Of a DNA stretch of 64,000 nt, positions 16,641 to 26,334 are shown piece by piece; position 1 is the first letter of the stretch, and each line of letters starts with the position of its first letter. Position numbers and translations under genes: made by a program. The stretch lies in contig CANNDC010000001.1 of assembly GCA_947503265.1 (NCBI GenBank), positions 186,001 through 250,000 on the forward strand, given 5' to 3'. Source of the stretch: an uncultured Alteromonadaceae bacterium (lineage in GTDB: Bacteria > Pseudomonadota > Gammaproteobacteria > Enterobacterales > Alteromonadaceae). The notes beneath the pieces were generated by a model. The model was not told where the DNA came from. It was given only the letters and a program-made list of their open reading frames with translations, and made no database searches.

Positions 16641-18809
16641 TTAAATTTTATCTAATTTAGCATAGGCCAACATTAGCCACTTTGTGCCTAGATTGTCAAA
16701 ATTAACTTCGACTCGAGCATGTTCGCCACTGCCTTCATAATTCAATACAGTACCTTCCCCGAATTTGCGATGATTTACTCTCTGACCAAGTTTGAAACCC
16801 GTTGATTCAAAAGCCATGTGTGAAGTGGCAGGTTGAAAGCGATTTTGCACAGGGCGCGTTACCGTAGTGCGTAATCTGACTTCTTCGACACATTCAGAGG
16901 GGATTTCTTTCACAAAGCGAGATGGAGTGTGATATTTATCTTGGCCATACAATCTGCGGCTTTCGGCGTAGGTCATATAAAGTTTTTGCATTGCTCGCGT
17001 CATACCGACATAACAAAGACGGCGCTCTTCTTCCAATCTACCTGGCTCTTCATGACTCATTTGGCTAGGAAACATACCTTCTTCGACGCCAGCTAAGAAG
17101 ACCAGAGGAAATTCTAAGCCCTTCGCCGAGTGGATGGTCATCATTTGTACCGCATCTTGATGTTTATCTGCCTGAGATTCGCCTGCTTCAAGCGATGCAT
17201 GGGCTAGGAAGGCGGAAAGGGGGGACATATCTTCCGCTTCCTCCGGCGCTTCAAATTGTTTGCAGGCGCTTACTAACTCTTCAAGGTTTTCGATACGTGA
17301 CTGAGCTTTTTCACCTTTTTCAGCTTGATACATGGCGAACAGACCCGATTTTTTAATCACATGGTCGGCTTTTTTGTCCAAGGTGAGATCTTCTATTTCA
17401 CTTTGCAGTTTTAACACTAGTTCCACAAAGGATTGCATGGCATTGGCAGCCCGACCGGACAAGCGCTTCTCCTGCAACATAATTTGGGTGGCTTGCCACA
17501 TCGACTGTTCTTGCTCTTTCGCAAGCTCTCTGATTTGAGACAGTGTTTTATCACCAATTCCTCGAGTAGGTGTATTAACGATACGTTCGAAAGCAGCGTC
17601 ATCTATGGGCTGATTAATTATTCTTAAGTAACCTAAGGCATCTTTGATTTCTTGACGCTCGAAGAATCTCAAGCCACCATATATGCGATAGGCGATCGAT
17701 TCTTGCAACAAAGCTTCCTCCAACACCCGAGATTGGGCATTGTTTCGATATAAGATGGCGCAATCAGCGAGAGGGTCACCCTTGTCGGACCATTCTTTTA
17801 TACGAGCGACGATAAACCGAGCTTCATCTAGTTCATTGAAGCCTGAATAAAGTGAGATGAGTTCACCTTCGCTCCCTTCGGTCCAGAGATCTTTACCTAG
17901 TCGACCTTGGTTGTTATCGATAACCGCGTTTGCTGCTTTGAGTATATTTCCGGTGGAACGGTAGTTTTGTTCGAGCCTTACTGTATTTGCTGTAGGAAAA
18001 TCGCGTAAAAAATGTTGAATATTTTCAACGTTTGCACCGCGCCAACCGTAGATAGATTGGTCATCATCACCGACAATCATCATATTGTTGTCGTCACTAC
18101 TTAACAGGCGCAACCAAGCGTATTGAATGTTATTGGTATCTTGGAATTCGTCGACTAAGATTGCTCTGAAACGACGTTGATAATGTTTTAATACATCCGG
18201 ATTTTTTACCCATAGTTCATGAGCACGAAGCAATAGTTCGGCAAAATCTACCAAGCCAGAGCGATCACAAGTTTGTTGGTAGGCCTGATAAATATCGCGC
18301 ATGGTTTGTTTAGTTTGATCACCTTGCGTGTCTATATGTTGTGGTCGCAAGCCCTCGTCTTTATTACCGTTGATATACCACTGGATTGACTTAGGTTGCC
18401 AATTCTTTTCGTCTAGATTCATCGACTTTATGACCCTGCGAACCAATCGGTATTGGTCATCGGAATCAAGTATCTGAAAGTTCTCGGGTAAACGAGCTTC
18501 TTGATAATGGGTACGTAATAAGCGGTGTGCTAAACCATGAAATGTACCTATCCAAATGCTGTTCAAGCCAGTACCCATTAGCCGTTCCACCCGACCACGC
18601 ATTTCTTTAGCCGCTTTGTTGGTGAAGGTAACAGCTAAGATGCTAAAAGGAGCAATATTCTCTACTTCCATTAGCCATGCCATTCTGTGTACTAGCACAC
18701 GGGTTTTGCCACTTCCAGCACCAGCTAATACCAGCATATCACTGGCGGGAGCAGCAACAGCCTCGCGCTGCTTTTCATTCATTTGGTCGAGTAGACGAGA
18801 TACATCCAT
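16641..18809 (-). CDS. uvrD: DNA helicase II UvrD
   Basis: 722 residues, the usual UvrD length. It begins MDVSRLLDQMNEKQREAVAA, almost as in E. coli. Walker A AGAGSGKT has Lys35; DEFQDTN (motif II) and GDDDQSIYGWRGA (motif III) follow. The C-terminus carries the Tudor-like end (LGQRVNHRKFGEGTVLNYEG) typical of UvrD rather than Rep. It unwinds DNA 3'-5' in mismatch and excision repair. A LexA-like box lies upstream. Confidence 0.96.
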   Translation of the reverse strand: MDVSRLLDQMNEKQREAVAAPASDMLVLAGAGSGKTRVLVHRMAWLMEVENIAPFSILAVTFTNKAAKEMRGRVERLMGTGLNSIWIGTFHGLAHRLLRTHYQEARLPENFQILDSDDQYRLVRRVIKSMNLDEKNWQPKSIQWYINGNKDEGLRPQHIDTQGDQTKQTMRDIYQAYQQTCDRSGLVDFAELLLRAHELWVKNPDVLKHYQRRFRAILVDEFQDTNNIQYAWLRLLSSDDNNMMIVGDDDQSIYGWRGANVENIQHFLRDFPTANTVRLEQNYRSTGNILKAANAVIDNNQGRLGKDLWTEGSEGELISLYSGFNELDEARFIVARIKEWSDKGDPLADCAILYRNNAQSRVLEEALLQESIAYRIYGGLRFFERQEIKDALGYLRIINQPIDDAAFERIVNTPTRGIGDKTLSQIRELAKEQEQSMWQATQIMLQEKRLSGRAANAMQSFVELVLKLQSEIEDLTLDKKADHVIKKSGLFAMYQAEKGEKAQSRIENLEELVSACKQFEAPEEAEDMSPLSAFLAHASLEAGESQADKHQDAVQMMTIHSAKGLEFPLVFLAGVEEGMFPSQMSHEEPGRLEEERRLCYVGMTRAMQKLYMTYAESRRLYGQDKYHTPSRFVKEIPSECVEEVRLRTTVTRPVQNRFQPATSHMAFESTGFKLGQRVNHRKFGEGTVLNYEGSGEHARVEVNFDNLGTKWLMLAYAKLDKI

Positions 18810-18857
18810 TAGGGTTCTTTAACAACTTTGTTATTTTTCTTCGCAGTATATCAGTTA

Positions 18858-18877
18858 TACTGTGTTTATATACATTC
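18858..18877. promoter_or_regulatory. LexA (SOS) box upstream of uvrD
   Basis: TACTGTGTTTATATACATTC resembles the gammaproteobacterial CTGT-N8-ACAG site, with CTGT at 18860-18863, 8 nt between, and ACAT at 18872-18875 (one mismatch). It sits 49 nt before the uvrD start. A second, overlapping dyad CAGTATA-N5-TATACTG lies at 18844-18862. uvrD is a classical SOS gene, which supports the call. It could also affect the divergent cysE. Confidence 0.6.
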
Positions 18878-18923
18878 AAATCTTATCGTCTCAGAGACGG
18901 GATAGCGAAATATAGGTTTAGAA

Positions 18924-19706
18924 ATGCCAATAAATAGTTTTTGGTTAGAGTTAAAAGAAGAAGCACAACAATTAGTCGAACAAGAGCCTCTATTAGCAAG
19001 TTACGTGCATGCATGTATTTTAGCGCATCACAATGCTGAAACAGCCTTAAGTTTTATTCTGTCTAATAAAATTAAAGATGAAGTGATGACAGCCATCGCC
19101 ATTCGCGAGGTGTTTAACGAAGCTTATTTGATGTCACCTGAATTAGTCGAAGCCGCAATTACAGATGTCAAAGCAGTGCTAAGTCGAGATCCTGCAGTAT
19201 CCAGTCATTTAACGGTTATGTTGAATTTTAAAGGTTTTCAAGCGATTCAGACTCATCGATTAGCTCACTACTTATGGTCAAAAGGCCGTAGGGATTTAGC
19301 TTTGTTTTTACAAAGCCGAAATTCTGAAGCTTTTGGCGTGGATGTGCATCCAGCTGCCACTATTGGCCGAGGTGTCATGTTTGACCATGCAACCGGGATC
19401 GTCATTGGTGAAACGGCAGTAGTGGAAGACAATGTCTCAATCTTACAGTCTGTCACTCTGGGCGGGACGGGTAATGAATCAGGTGATAGACATCCCAAAG
19501 TTCGCCGAGGGGTGATGATTGGGGCTAACTCAACTATTTTAGGCAATATAGAAATCGGCCAAGGATCCAAAGTCGGAGCAGGCAGTGTGGTACTAAAAGA
19601 TGTTCCGCCCCACGTCACTGTGGTGGGAGTGCCCGCTAAGATAGTCGGTGTGCCTAGCTGCGATAGTCCATGTGAGACCATGAATCAAAATGTGCTGGAT
19701 GACTAA
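18924..19706 (+). CDS. cysE: Serine O-acetyltransferase
   Basis: 260 residues. The N-terminal helical domain is followed by left-handed beta-helix hexapeptide repeats. Catalytic residues fall at Asp140 (GVDVHP) and His155 (MFDHATGIVIGET). The enzyme acetylates L-serine with acetyl-CoA, the first step of cysteine synthesis in the cytoplasm. The C-terminal tail after PAKIVG is short and acidic, as in the class that binds cysteine synthase and is inhibited by cysteine. It is inserted, in opposite orientation, between uvrD and yigB. Confidence 0.95.
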   Translation: MPINSFWLELKEEAQQLVEQEPLLASYVHACILAHHNAETALSFILSNKIKDEVMTAIAIREVFNEAYLMSPELVEAAITDVKAVLSRDPAVSSHLTVMLNFKGFQAIQTHRLAHYLWSKGRRDLALFLQSRNSEAFGVDVHPAATIGRGVMFDHATGIVIGETAVVEDNVSILQSVTLGGTGNESGDRHPKVRRGVMIGANSTILGNIEIGQGSKVGAGSVVLKDVPPHVTVVGVPAKIVGVPSCDSPCETMNQNVLDD

Positions 19707-19771
19707 CGCCCTGCTAATAGACGGATTACGCTTGGCTAAAATTAGCGAAGAATGAGCGCGAGCCTCTTAGG

Positions 19772-20488
19772 TTAATTTAGCGTGAGTAAATCTTCTAATC
19801 TATTGAGCTGGACGTCGGGTAGCACGCTTATTTTCTCGTGATTGAGTGACATTTTTCTATTGCAGGCGTGCCAAGCAGATAGAAATCCGGCGTTGATGGC
19901 TCCCATTACATCTTTCTCTAGGTTGTCTCCAACATGAAGTATGTTTGATGCCGGTACTTTTAGGCTTTCCACCGTTTTGTCGAACATCATCCTGGCTGGT
20001 TTCATTGGTTGATTAATATTTGCCTTAAAGACTTGGGTGAAATACTCAGAGATACCAATTTGTTGCAGATTCACATTGCCATTAGTAATGGCGACAAGGG
20101 GGAGTTTTTCGGCCAGCTTTCCCAAAAGCTCACAAACTGGTTTCTCGACGGAAAAATCACTTCTAGCAAAATAAAAATAATCGAAAGCCTGTTGAACTGC
20201 AACCTCCAATGGCGGGCCCGACAAACCTATTGATTGTAATCCGGTTTGCAGGGTCCTGCGTCTAAGTTCCCCCATATCTGAGGCTAACTTCGGCTGGTGT
20301 TTTAAATGTGCCATTTTGATAGTTCGCCAACCCATTACATCCAGATATTCTGTTTCCGGATGGTTATCTAGCAAATACGTTTGTAACTTTTTTTCTGCAG
20401 CGATGATCAAAGGATGATTGTCGTAAAGGGTATCGTCAAGATCGAAACTTATTGCCTTGATAGCGTTGAGGCGCCGGTAAAAAATCAT
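19772..20488 (-). CDS. yigB: HAD-family phosphatase YigB
   Basis: 238 residues. HAD motif I is FDLDDTLYDN, motif II is the Thr of AITNG, and the acidic motif is HVGDNLEKDVMGA. In E. coli YigB dephosphorylates the riboflavin precursor 5-amino-6-(5-phosphoribitylamino)uracil and FMN. The position directly downstream of xerC (10-nt gap) is the same as in E. coli, which supports orthology. Confidence 0.88.
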   Translation of the reverse strand: MIFYRRLNAIKAISFDLDDTLYDNHPLIIAAEKKLQTYLLDNHPETEYLDVMGWRTIKMAHLKHQPKLASDMGELRRRTLQTGLQSIGLSGPPLEVAVQQAFDYFYFARSDFSVEKPVCELLGKLAEKLPLVAITNGNVNLQQIGISEYFTQVFKANINQPMKPARMMFDKTVESLKVPASNILHVGDNLEKDVMGAINAGFLSAWHACNRKMSLNHEKISVLPDVQLNRLEDLLTLN

Positions 20489-20498
20489 TTGTTAAAAC

Positions 20499-21389
20499 CT
20501 ACTTCTTTTTCGCTCTGGGGTGCGCGCCGTCGTATACCTTGGCGAGGTGTTGAAAATCGAGGTGAGTATACACTTGTGTCGTCGACAGGTTTGCATGTCC
20601 CAACAATGCTTGTACTGCACGAAGATCACCGCTGGATTCCAACATGTGAGTTGCATACGAATGACGCAGCTTATGCGGATTAACTTTTTGATCTAATTGT
20701 TGATGAGAAGCCCACAGTTGCATGCGTTTACCTACTTGTCGTGCACTAATTCTTCTTTTGTGTTTGCTGACAAATACAGCTTTTTCGCCGTCCGGAGCGA
20801 TTTGTGAGCGAACTCTTAACCAGCGATTTAGCCATTTCTCCGCACTGCGACCCATGGGCAAGATTCGTTCTTTTCGACCTTTCCCCCGAACTCTAAGTTG
20901 CCCATTTGATTCGATATCCCGCAAATTCAGACCACAAAGCTCCGCCAGACGTAGACCGCATCCATAGGTTAGTTCAAGAATGGCTCTATCACGCACGGCC
21001 AGCAAGGAATCTGGTTCAATCTCTAGCAATTGATTAATTTCATCAATATTCAATTGTTTAGGTAGAGGACGCCCCTGTTTCGGAGCCTGAACGGTTTTAG
21101 CTGGATTGCTGACTAAAACTTTTTCACCAACCAAAAAATGGCAGAAGGTTCTCAGTGCAGATAAACGGGTAGCAATAGAACGTGGTGATAGGTTCTTTCT
21201 CCTAGCCACGCTTAACACTCTTTTTACCTCATCAGAATCGAGTTCAGACCAGTCTTGGATTGTGGTGGAGTCAACCACAGCCTCAAGTTGTCGACGGTAG
21301 TTTTCCAGCGTTTTTGGAGATAAGTTACGCTCGTAGCGTAAATGGTGGGTGAATTTTTCCAGCCATTTCTCAAGGGCCGGGGCAATCAC
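20499..21389 (-). CDS. xerC: Tyrosine recombinase XerC
   Basis: 296 residues, standard length. The SAM-like N-terminal core-binding domain precedes a catalytic domain with the full set: Arg147 (CGLRLAEL), Lys170, His239 and Arg242 (HKLRHSYATHML), His265 (LLGHANLSTTQ) and Tyr274 (QVYTHL). With XerD it resolves chromosome dimers at dif. It lies 2 nt after DUF484 in the dapF operon, as in E. coli; no dif site was seen in the window. Confidence 0.95.
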   Translation of the reverse strand: MIAPALEKWLEKFTHHLRYERNLSPKTLENYRRQLEAVVDSTTIQDWSELDSDEVKRVLSVARRKNLSPRSIATRLSALRTFCHFLVGEKVLVSNPAKTVQAPKQGRPLPKQLNIDEINQLLEIEPDSLLAVRDRAILELTYGCGLRLAELCGLNLRDIESNGQLRVRGKGRKERILPMGRSAEKWLNRWLRVRSQIAPDGEKAVFVSKHKRRISARQVGKRMQLWASHQQLDQKVNPHKLRHSYATHMLESSGDLRAVQALLGHANLSTTQVYTHLDFQHLAKVYDGAHPRAKKK

Positions 21390-21391
21390 TG

Positions 21392-22072
21392 TTAATAACC
21401 CGCCAAATTTGGCAGTAACACATTCAGAAATTGCTGTAATTGGGTAATCAACAAGGTATCCATTTCTGGATTGAAATGCCCTGCATCACCGCTGCCTATC
21501 GCTAAGATACCCAATTCACCCTTTTCACCTAATAGCATTAAGGCGACTGATTCAACCGCGCCGACAGGAAAGAGTAATTGTTTTTCATGCTGGCTTATTC
21601 GGCCAAAGAAGAAAGTTTCTTTTTTGAAGCGTTTTTCGATAAATAGCTTACGTTGAATTTCAGGCAACGCATTCGCACCTGAAAAAGATTTTAATGTCAC
21701 GGCAGACAGCTTGAGCTTGTCTAAAACAACCTCTTCTAAGGTATTTTGGACTTCACTAAAAAAACGACACGCGAGCAACTGGATATTCAGATCGGCATAT
21801 ACCCGATATATCTCTTCGTTTTGTTTCGCTATGGTGATGAGTTGACTTAATTTATGGGTTAGCAGACGATTTTTCTTACGTAACTGCTCCCCTTGCAACT
21901 CAACCAATGAAACGCTGCCCTTTTTATCATGGGGAATGACTAGCTTTTCGACAACGTCAGGATGTTGAGAGAAGAAATCAGGGTGCTGATTTAGGTATTC
22001 TCTAACATCTTGTGCACAAATTTCAGCAGGCAGTTCTTGTAATATTTTTTGTTGTCCCGCAGTTTCACTCAT
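21392..22072 (-). CDS. DUF484 family protein (GAF-like)
   Basis: 226 residues. It begins with a helical segment ([22 protein letters not shown]), the DUF484 signature, followed by a short coiled coil and a GAF-like domain. It always sits between dapF and xerC in gammaproteobacteria (yigA in E. coli). Its function is not known. It overlaps dapF by 4 nt. Confidence 0.88.
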   Translation of the reverse strand: MSETAGQQKILQELPAEICAQDVREYLNQHPDFFSQHPDVVEKLVIPHDKKGSVSLVELQGEQLRKKNRLLTHKLSQLITIAKQNEEIYRVYADLNIQLLACRFFSEVQNTLEEVVLDKLKLSAVTLKSFSGANALPEIQRKLFIEKRFKKETFFFGRISQHEKQLLFPVGAVESVALMLLGEKGELGILAIGSGDAGHFNPEMDTLLITQLQQFLNVLLPNLAGY

Positions 22073-22899
22073 AGTTGTAATATTCCATCAAATATATGTT
22101 CGGCTGGCCCTGTCATTTTTAATACATTATCGCGGCCTTGCCAACGTATTTTTAAACTTCCACCGGGTAAATCGACTTTCACATCTCTATCTAATTTGCC
22201 TTGTACTTGCCCAATCGCTGCTGCAGCGCAGGCTCCACTACCACAGGCTAACGTTTCTCCAGCACCACGCTCAAACACACGAAGTTTCACATGATTTCTG
22301 TTTACGATTTGCATAAAGCCAACATTAACACCTTCCGGGAACCTTTCATGTCTTTCCAAGAATGGTCCTATGGTTTCAACATCCGCTGTAGTTATATCGT
22401 CCACTTCAAGAACACAATGAGGGTTTCCCATGGAAACTGCACCAAAAAAGTGTGTTTTCTCACCGCTTCTTATGATGTATGTCCCTTCTTCTTTATTCGC
22501 GCTCAAGGGTATTTTCTCGGGTTCGAACACTGGCTTACCCATATTCACAGTAACTTGACCATCTTTTTCAAGATACAACACCATCTTGCCCGCTTTGGTG
22601 CTAACAACGACTTTATTCCGGTTTATTAACCCTTTCATTTTCACAAATTTTGCAAAACAACGAGCTCCGTTGCCGCATTGAGAAACTTCAGAGCCATCGG
22701 AATTAAAGATTCGGTAATGAAAATCTTGTTCGGGATCATAGGGCGGTTCGACCAATAACAATTGATCAAAGCCGATACCGAAATTTCTATCAGCTATTTG
22801 CTGAATTTTATCTTTTGAAAAAAATACATTTTGAGTCACGTTATCAATGACAACAAAGTCATTACCCAAACCATGCATTTTTGAAAACTGAATTTGCAT
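22069..22899 (-). CDS. dapF: Diaminopimelate epimerase
   Basis: 276 residues. The two catalytic cysteines are Cys75 in SQCGNGARC and Cys219 in [10 protein letters not shown]. It interconverts LL- and meso-diaminopimelate for lysine and peptidoglycan synthesis without a cofactor. It follows lysA by 32 nt and overlaps DUF484, so it is part of the lptM-lysA-dapF-DUF484-xerC-yigB operon. Confidence 0.96.
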   Translation of the reverse strand: MQIQFSKMHGLGNDFVVIDNVTQNVFFSKDKIQQIADRNFGIGFDQLLLVEPPYDPEQDFHYRIFNSDGSEVSQCGNGARCFAKFVKMKGLINRNKVVVSTKAGKMVLYLEKDGQVTVNMGKPVFEPEKIPLSANKEEGTYIIRSGEKTHFFGAVSMGNPHCVLEVDDITTADVETIGPFLERHERFPEGVNVGFMQIVNRNHVKLRVFERGAGETLACGSGACAAAAIGQVQGKLDRDVKVDLPGGSLKIRWQGRDNVLKMTGPAEHIFDGILQL

Positions 22900-22931
22900 T
22901 TAAATTACTTAAAGGTTTTGTTACAGCTATA

Positions 22932-24182
22932 TTACGTAACTTTGTGCTCTCCTTTCCAGAGGTCTTTTAATATTTCTCGCTCTCGGACTAAATGAAGCTT
23001 TTGGTTTTCGACTAAAATCTCTGCTGGCCGACACCGAGTATTATAGTTTGATGACATAACAAAGCCATATGCACCAGCACTTCTAACCACTAACAGGTCA
23101 TTTGCTTGTATCGATAATTCACGGTCTTTACCGAGAAAATCTCCGGTTTCACAAATTGGCCCAACGATGTCGTATATCGCAGCCGATTGCTCAGACTTCC
23201 GATTCGCCGGTAATATATTTTGCCAAGCAGAATAAAGTGCCGGTCTGAGTAGGTCATTCATTGCAGCATCAACAATGGCGAAATTTTTCTCTTCGCCTTG
23301 CTTAATGAACTCTACTTTGGTGAGTAAAATGCCAGCATTTGCCATTATGGCTCTACCAGGTTCAAAGATGAGCTTTAATTCTGTCCGTGCTGCCATACGC
23401 GACATAATAGCTTTAACATAAGCATCTGGGTTGGGAGGTGTTTCATCTTTGTAAGGAACGCCCAGTCCGCCGCCTAAATCTAGGTGCGATATGGCAATTC
23501 CCTTAGTTGCTAATTCATCAATCAGTAACAACAATCGATCTAATGCATCGACAAAGGGTTCAACCTCAGTCAGTTGAGAACCGATGTGACAATCCATGCC
23601 AATGATATTTAGATGGCTATAACTATCAGCTAGCTGATAAATTTCTACGGCATGTTCTCGTTGAACACCAAATTTATTGGCTTTTAATCCAGTGGATATA
23701 TATGGATGGGTTTTGGCATCTACATCTGGGTTCACCCGAATCGAAATGGGTGCCTGAACATTTAGTTGAGCCGCAACCGTATTTATTCTCTCCAATTCGG
23801 CAGACGATTCTACATTGAAACACATGATATTTTGCTGAAGGGCAAATAGAATTTCCTCGGGCGTTTTACCGACGCCGGAAAACACGACTTTGGTTGGGTC
23901 ACCGCCAGCTTCAATGACACGAGCTAGCTCGCCACCAGAGACGATATCGAACCCTGACCCCATTTTAGCCATGACAGATAAAACACCAATATTTGAATTG
24001 GCTTTTACTGCGTAGCAGATTAAATGGTCGTGATCGCCAACTGCATCATTAAATGCATTCCAGTGTCTTTCGATAGTTGCTCTCGAATAGACATAACAAG
24101 GCGTTCCAAATTGCTCAGCAATATCTTTTACCGCGACGTCTTCAGCAAACAAGTCGTCTTCTTTGTATTGAAAATAATCCAA
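22932..24182 (-). CDS. lysA: Diaminopimelate decarboxylase (TTG start)
   Basis: 416 residues, PLP fold III. The PLP Lys lies in ICYAVKANSN, with SGGELARV, HIGSQ and GPICETGDFL (active-site Cys) present. It converts meso-diaminopimelate to L-lysine. The start is TTG 24182, immediately after the lptM stop (TAATTG), with GGAG about 8 nt upstream. The resulting MDYFQYKEDDLFAEDV matches the family N-terminus, and no ATG lies nearby, so the rare start is well supported. Confidence 0.95.
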   Translation of the reverse strand: MDYFQYKEDDLFAEDVAVKDIAEQFGTPCYVYSRATIERHWNAFNDAVGDHDHLICYAVKANSNIGVLSVMAKMGSGFDIVSGGELARVIEAGGDPTKVVFSGVGKTPEEILFALQQNIMCFNVESSAELERINTVAAQLNVQAPISIRVNPDVDAKTHPYISTGLKANKFGVQREHAVEIYQLADSYSHLNIIGMDCHIGSQLTEVEPFVDALDRLLLLIDELATKGIAISHLDLGGGLGVPYKDETPPNPDAYVKAIMSRMAARTELKLIFEPGRAIMANAGILLTKVEFIKQGEEKNFAIVDAAMNDLLRPALYSAWQNILPANRKSEQSAAIYDIVGPICETGDFLGKDRELSIQANDLLVVRSAGAYGFVMSSNYNTRCRPAEILVENQKLHLVREREILKDLWKGEHKVT

Positions 24183-24347
24183 TTATTGCTCCGTATTTTC
24201 AGTAGTTTCAGTGTCAGCTTCGGCCGCTTTGTTCTGTTCGTTTTGCTGTTCAGGAAGCACAAGTTTACCCTTAACACCGCATCCTTGAAGTGCAGTTAAA
24301 ACGAAAATTACCACGAATATTGATTTACATGAAAAGCGATTTTTCAT
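24183..24347 (-). CDS. lptM: LptM-type small lipoprotein (formerly YifL)
   Basis: 54 residues, starting MKNRFSCKSIFVVIFVL. A signal peptide ends at the lipobox LQGC, followed by GVKGKLVLP, which matches the conserved CGLKGPLYxP of LptM, then a charged Gln/Glu-rich tail. LptM helps assemble the LptDE lipopolysaccharide translocon. Placement directly before lysA is the standard arrangement. The usual divergent cyaY is absent. Confidence 0.82.
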   Translation of the reverse strand: MKNRFSCKSIFVVIFVLTALQGCGVKGKLVLPEQQNEQNKAAEADTETTENTEQ

Positions 24348-24515
24348 CTTGCTGTCACATGACTAATTTTGACTTACCACATCATCTCATTGGAAGGACA
24401 AAAAACAAATAGGCAAGCAATCACTTTTAAAAATAAAAGCGATAAAATTGCGAATGTTAATCTCGTTGTAGTGATACTGATCGAATATTTGGAAGTGCAG
24501 GGTAAATATGTTACC

Positions 24516-24552
24516 AAGGCCTGATTTCGATATACTATCGGACTCAGGCCTT
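24516..24552. terminator. Terminator hairpin downstream of the glycosyltransferase gene
   Basis: AAGGCCTGA (24516-24524) pairs with TCAGGCCTT (24544-24552), and an inner CGATA/TATCG pair extends the stem. It lies 16 nt past the stop of the minus-strand glycosyltransferase gene. The remainder of 24348-24568 holds the lptM promoter region and nothing else recognised. Confidence 0.65.
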
Positions 24553-24568
24553 TTACCTGTAATTTTAG

Positions 24569-25630
24569 TCAGCTAGCCAGTGCGTTTTGCACTGAAGGGG
24601 GGAGGTTGGTTTCTTCTTGCCATAATTTGTCTATTAAGCTCTGTGTTGCTTCCCAGTTTTCTTCCAAAAGCCAGTCAATAAAGGTATCTGGTGTATGCGG
24701 ATAATGTATTGGTTCTGGCGAAGATAGTTGAATCCACTTTTCGACCGTGGCTACATCCAATGAGTCCATACTTATGCAGCGTTGCATTTTCTCTAAAGTG
24801 ACTCGATTTGATGATTGTTCGTATTGACCTCGCAACGGCTTGATCAACAACTTTTTACCTAACTGCAAACATTCACTCGATAGTTCAAATCCGCCATTTG
24901 CAATTACACCGCCGCAATTATTAAGTGCATTTTGGAACTTAGACTTCGATGGAGCAAACCAACTGATGTTTTTATCGTCAAAATTGGCTTCTACATTGGG
25001 GTGATAACAAACAAAATGTTGGTCAGAAAATTGCTGCAACATTTCGGTAATTGCGTTGATATTTTCGAAAGGTAAATAGACCAAAATATCTTTTCCAACA
25101 GAAGCGTCTTCGAATCGTTCTTCGATAAAAGGTGGAAGAATAGGAAAGCCAAAGTGATACCAGTGCACGCCCAGATTAATTTCACAGGGCGCGAAGACTC
25201 GCATTAGCAGTCGATCCACGAGCGTTTCCCCTTGCTTAGGAACGGCGTGGCTAAATGCTGCTTGGTGGCTTATTGAAATGGAAGCTAAATCGCTTGTTTT
25301 CGCTGCCCAGGCAGTCACAGGCTCAAAATCATTTAACAGCACATCGTACTTGCCAACATCGAGATTTTTCACATCTCGAATAAATTGTTTAACGCCTGCA
25401 GACTTGATTGTTTTCCATTTGTTTACCGCGCCGTTTTCCGTAATAAAGGTTAGACCGCGAAACGTTCGATAGTTACCAAATACCTCCATGTCGAAATATT
25501 TGTTCGGATCTCTACCGGTAAAAATGAAATCAACCTCGATATCGTCCCTTTTTGAAAGCGCCTTAGCCATTACCCTTGCTCGCGCGATATGACCGTTCCC
25601 TGTTCCTTGCACACCGTATAGTATTTTCAT
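24569..25630 (-). CDS. MJ1255/VC2487-family glycosyltransferase
   Basis: 353 residues. The N-terminus MKILYGVQGTGNGHIARARV and the later CGGVIANGGFELSSECLQLG (nucleotide-sugar binding region of GT-B folds) are typical of this family. Sugar donor and acceptor are unknown. It follows the PAP2 phosphatase gene by 10 nt, so the pair probably acts together on a lipid- or polyprenyl-linked substrate at the inner membrane. Confidence 0.82.
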   Translation of the reverse strand: MKILYGVQGTGNGHIARARVMAKALSKRDDIEVDFIFTGRDPNKYFDMEVFGNYRTFRGLTFITENGAVNKWKTIKSAGVKQFIRDVKNLDVGKYDVLLNDFEPVTAWAAKTSDLASISISHQAAFSHAVPKQGETLVDRLLMRVFAPCEINLGVHWYHFGFPILPPFIEERFEDASVGKDILVYLPFENINAITEMLQQFSDQHFVCYHPNVEANFDDKNISWFAPSKSKFQNALNNCGGVIANGGFELSSECLQLGKKLLIKPLRGQYEQSSNRVTLEKMQRCISMDSLDVATVEKWIQLSSPEPIHYPHTPDTFIDWLLEENWEATQSLIDKLWQEETNLPPSVQNALAS

Positions 25631-25640
25631 TAATCCAGCG

Positions 25641-26150
25641 TTACATGATTGATAAACTGACAGACGAAATGGTTAAACCCAGCAACGCACCGGCAAAAAT
25701 ATCGCTGGGGTAGTGAACACCTAATAACACTCTCGATAGCCCGATAAAGCAGGCCCAAGAATAGACAAGTGGGGCAATACTTGGATAAAAATTTGCCAGC
25801 AGTGATGCCATAAGAAAAGCTGCAGCAGTGTGCCCTGACGGCAAACTAAACTTGTCGGAAGGATTAATATGAGAGCTGAAATTTATGAAGAAATCACAGG
25901 GCCTTTGACGTTTAAAGTATTTTTTCAATATTAAATAGAGGGGCAGTTCCAAAGCGTATGCCAGAAGGGCTGTGTAAAGAAAAATAGCCCCATTTTCAGG
26001 TTCAAAGAGCCACAGGATCACCCCTAATAATAGGTATAATTGCCCATCGCCGGTTTTCGAAATTAACTTTACCCAACGACAATTCCGCTTAGCCGTTACA
26101 TTGAACAGCCAATAAAAAAGCTTAGTGTCTGTGCGCGCAAATTTGTTCAT
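25641..26150 (-). CDS. PAP2-family membrane phosphatase
   Basis: 169 residues from ATG 26150; an in-frame GTG at 26162 would add MALA and cannot be excluded. All three PAP2 motifs are visible: KKYFKRQRP, SLPSGHTAAAF and SRVLLGVHYPSD, with several membrane segments. It probably hydrolyses a lipid phosphate or undecaprenyl pyrophosphate. First gene of a two-gene operon with the glycosyltransferase. Confidence 0.85.
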   Translation of the reverse strand: MNKFARTDTKLFYWLFNVTAKRNCRWVKLISKTGDGQLYLLLGVILWLFEPENGAIFLYTALLAYALELPLYLILKKYFKRQRPCDFFINFSSHINPSDKFSLPSGHTAAAFLMASLLANFYPSIAPLVYSWACFIGLSRVLLGVHYPSDIFAGALLGLTISSVSLSIM

Positions 26151-26334
26151 AGCGAGGGCCACCGCATTAGCTATAATTGCTCAATGATACTATCCAAGCT
26201 ATATGAACTATGGGTGACAGAATTGCTAAACCTTTGTGACAATCAAAACTATTTTTACCTCAACAAAACTAGGGTTTTACAAAGCCTTTAGTTAAGTCTA
26301 ATCTGTGAGATATCCGAGCAGGTAGGGTACTGAA

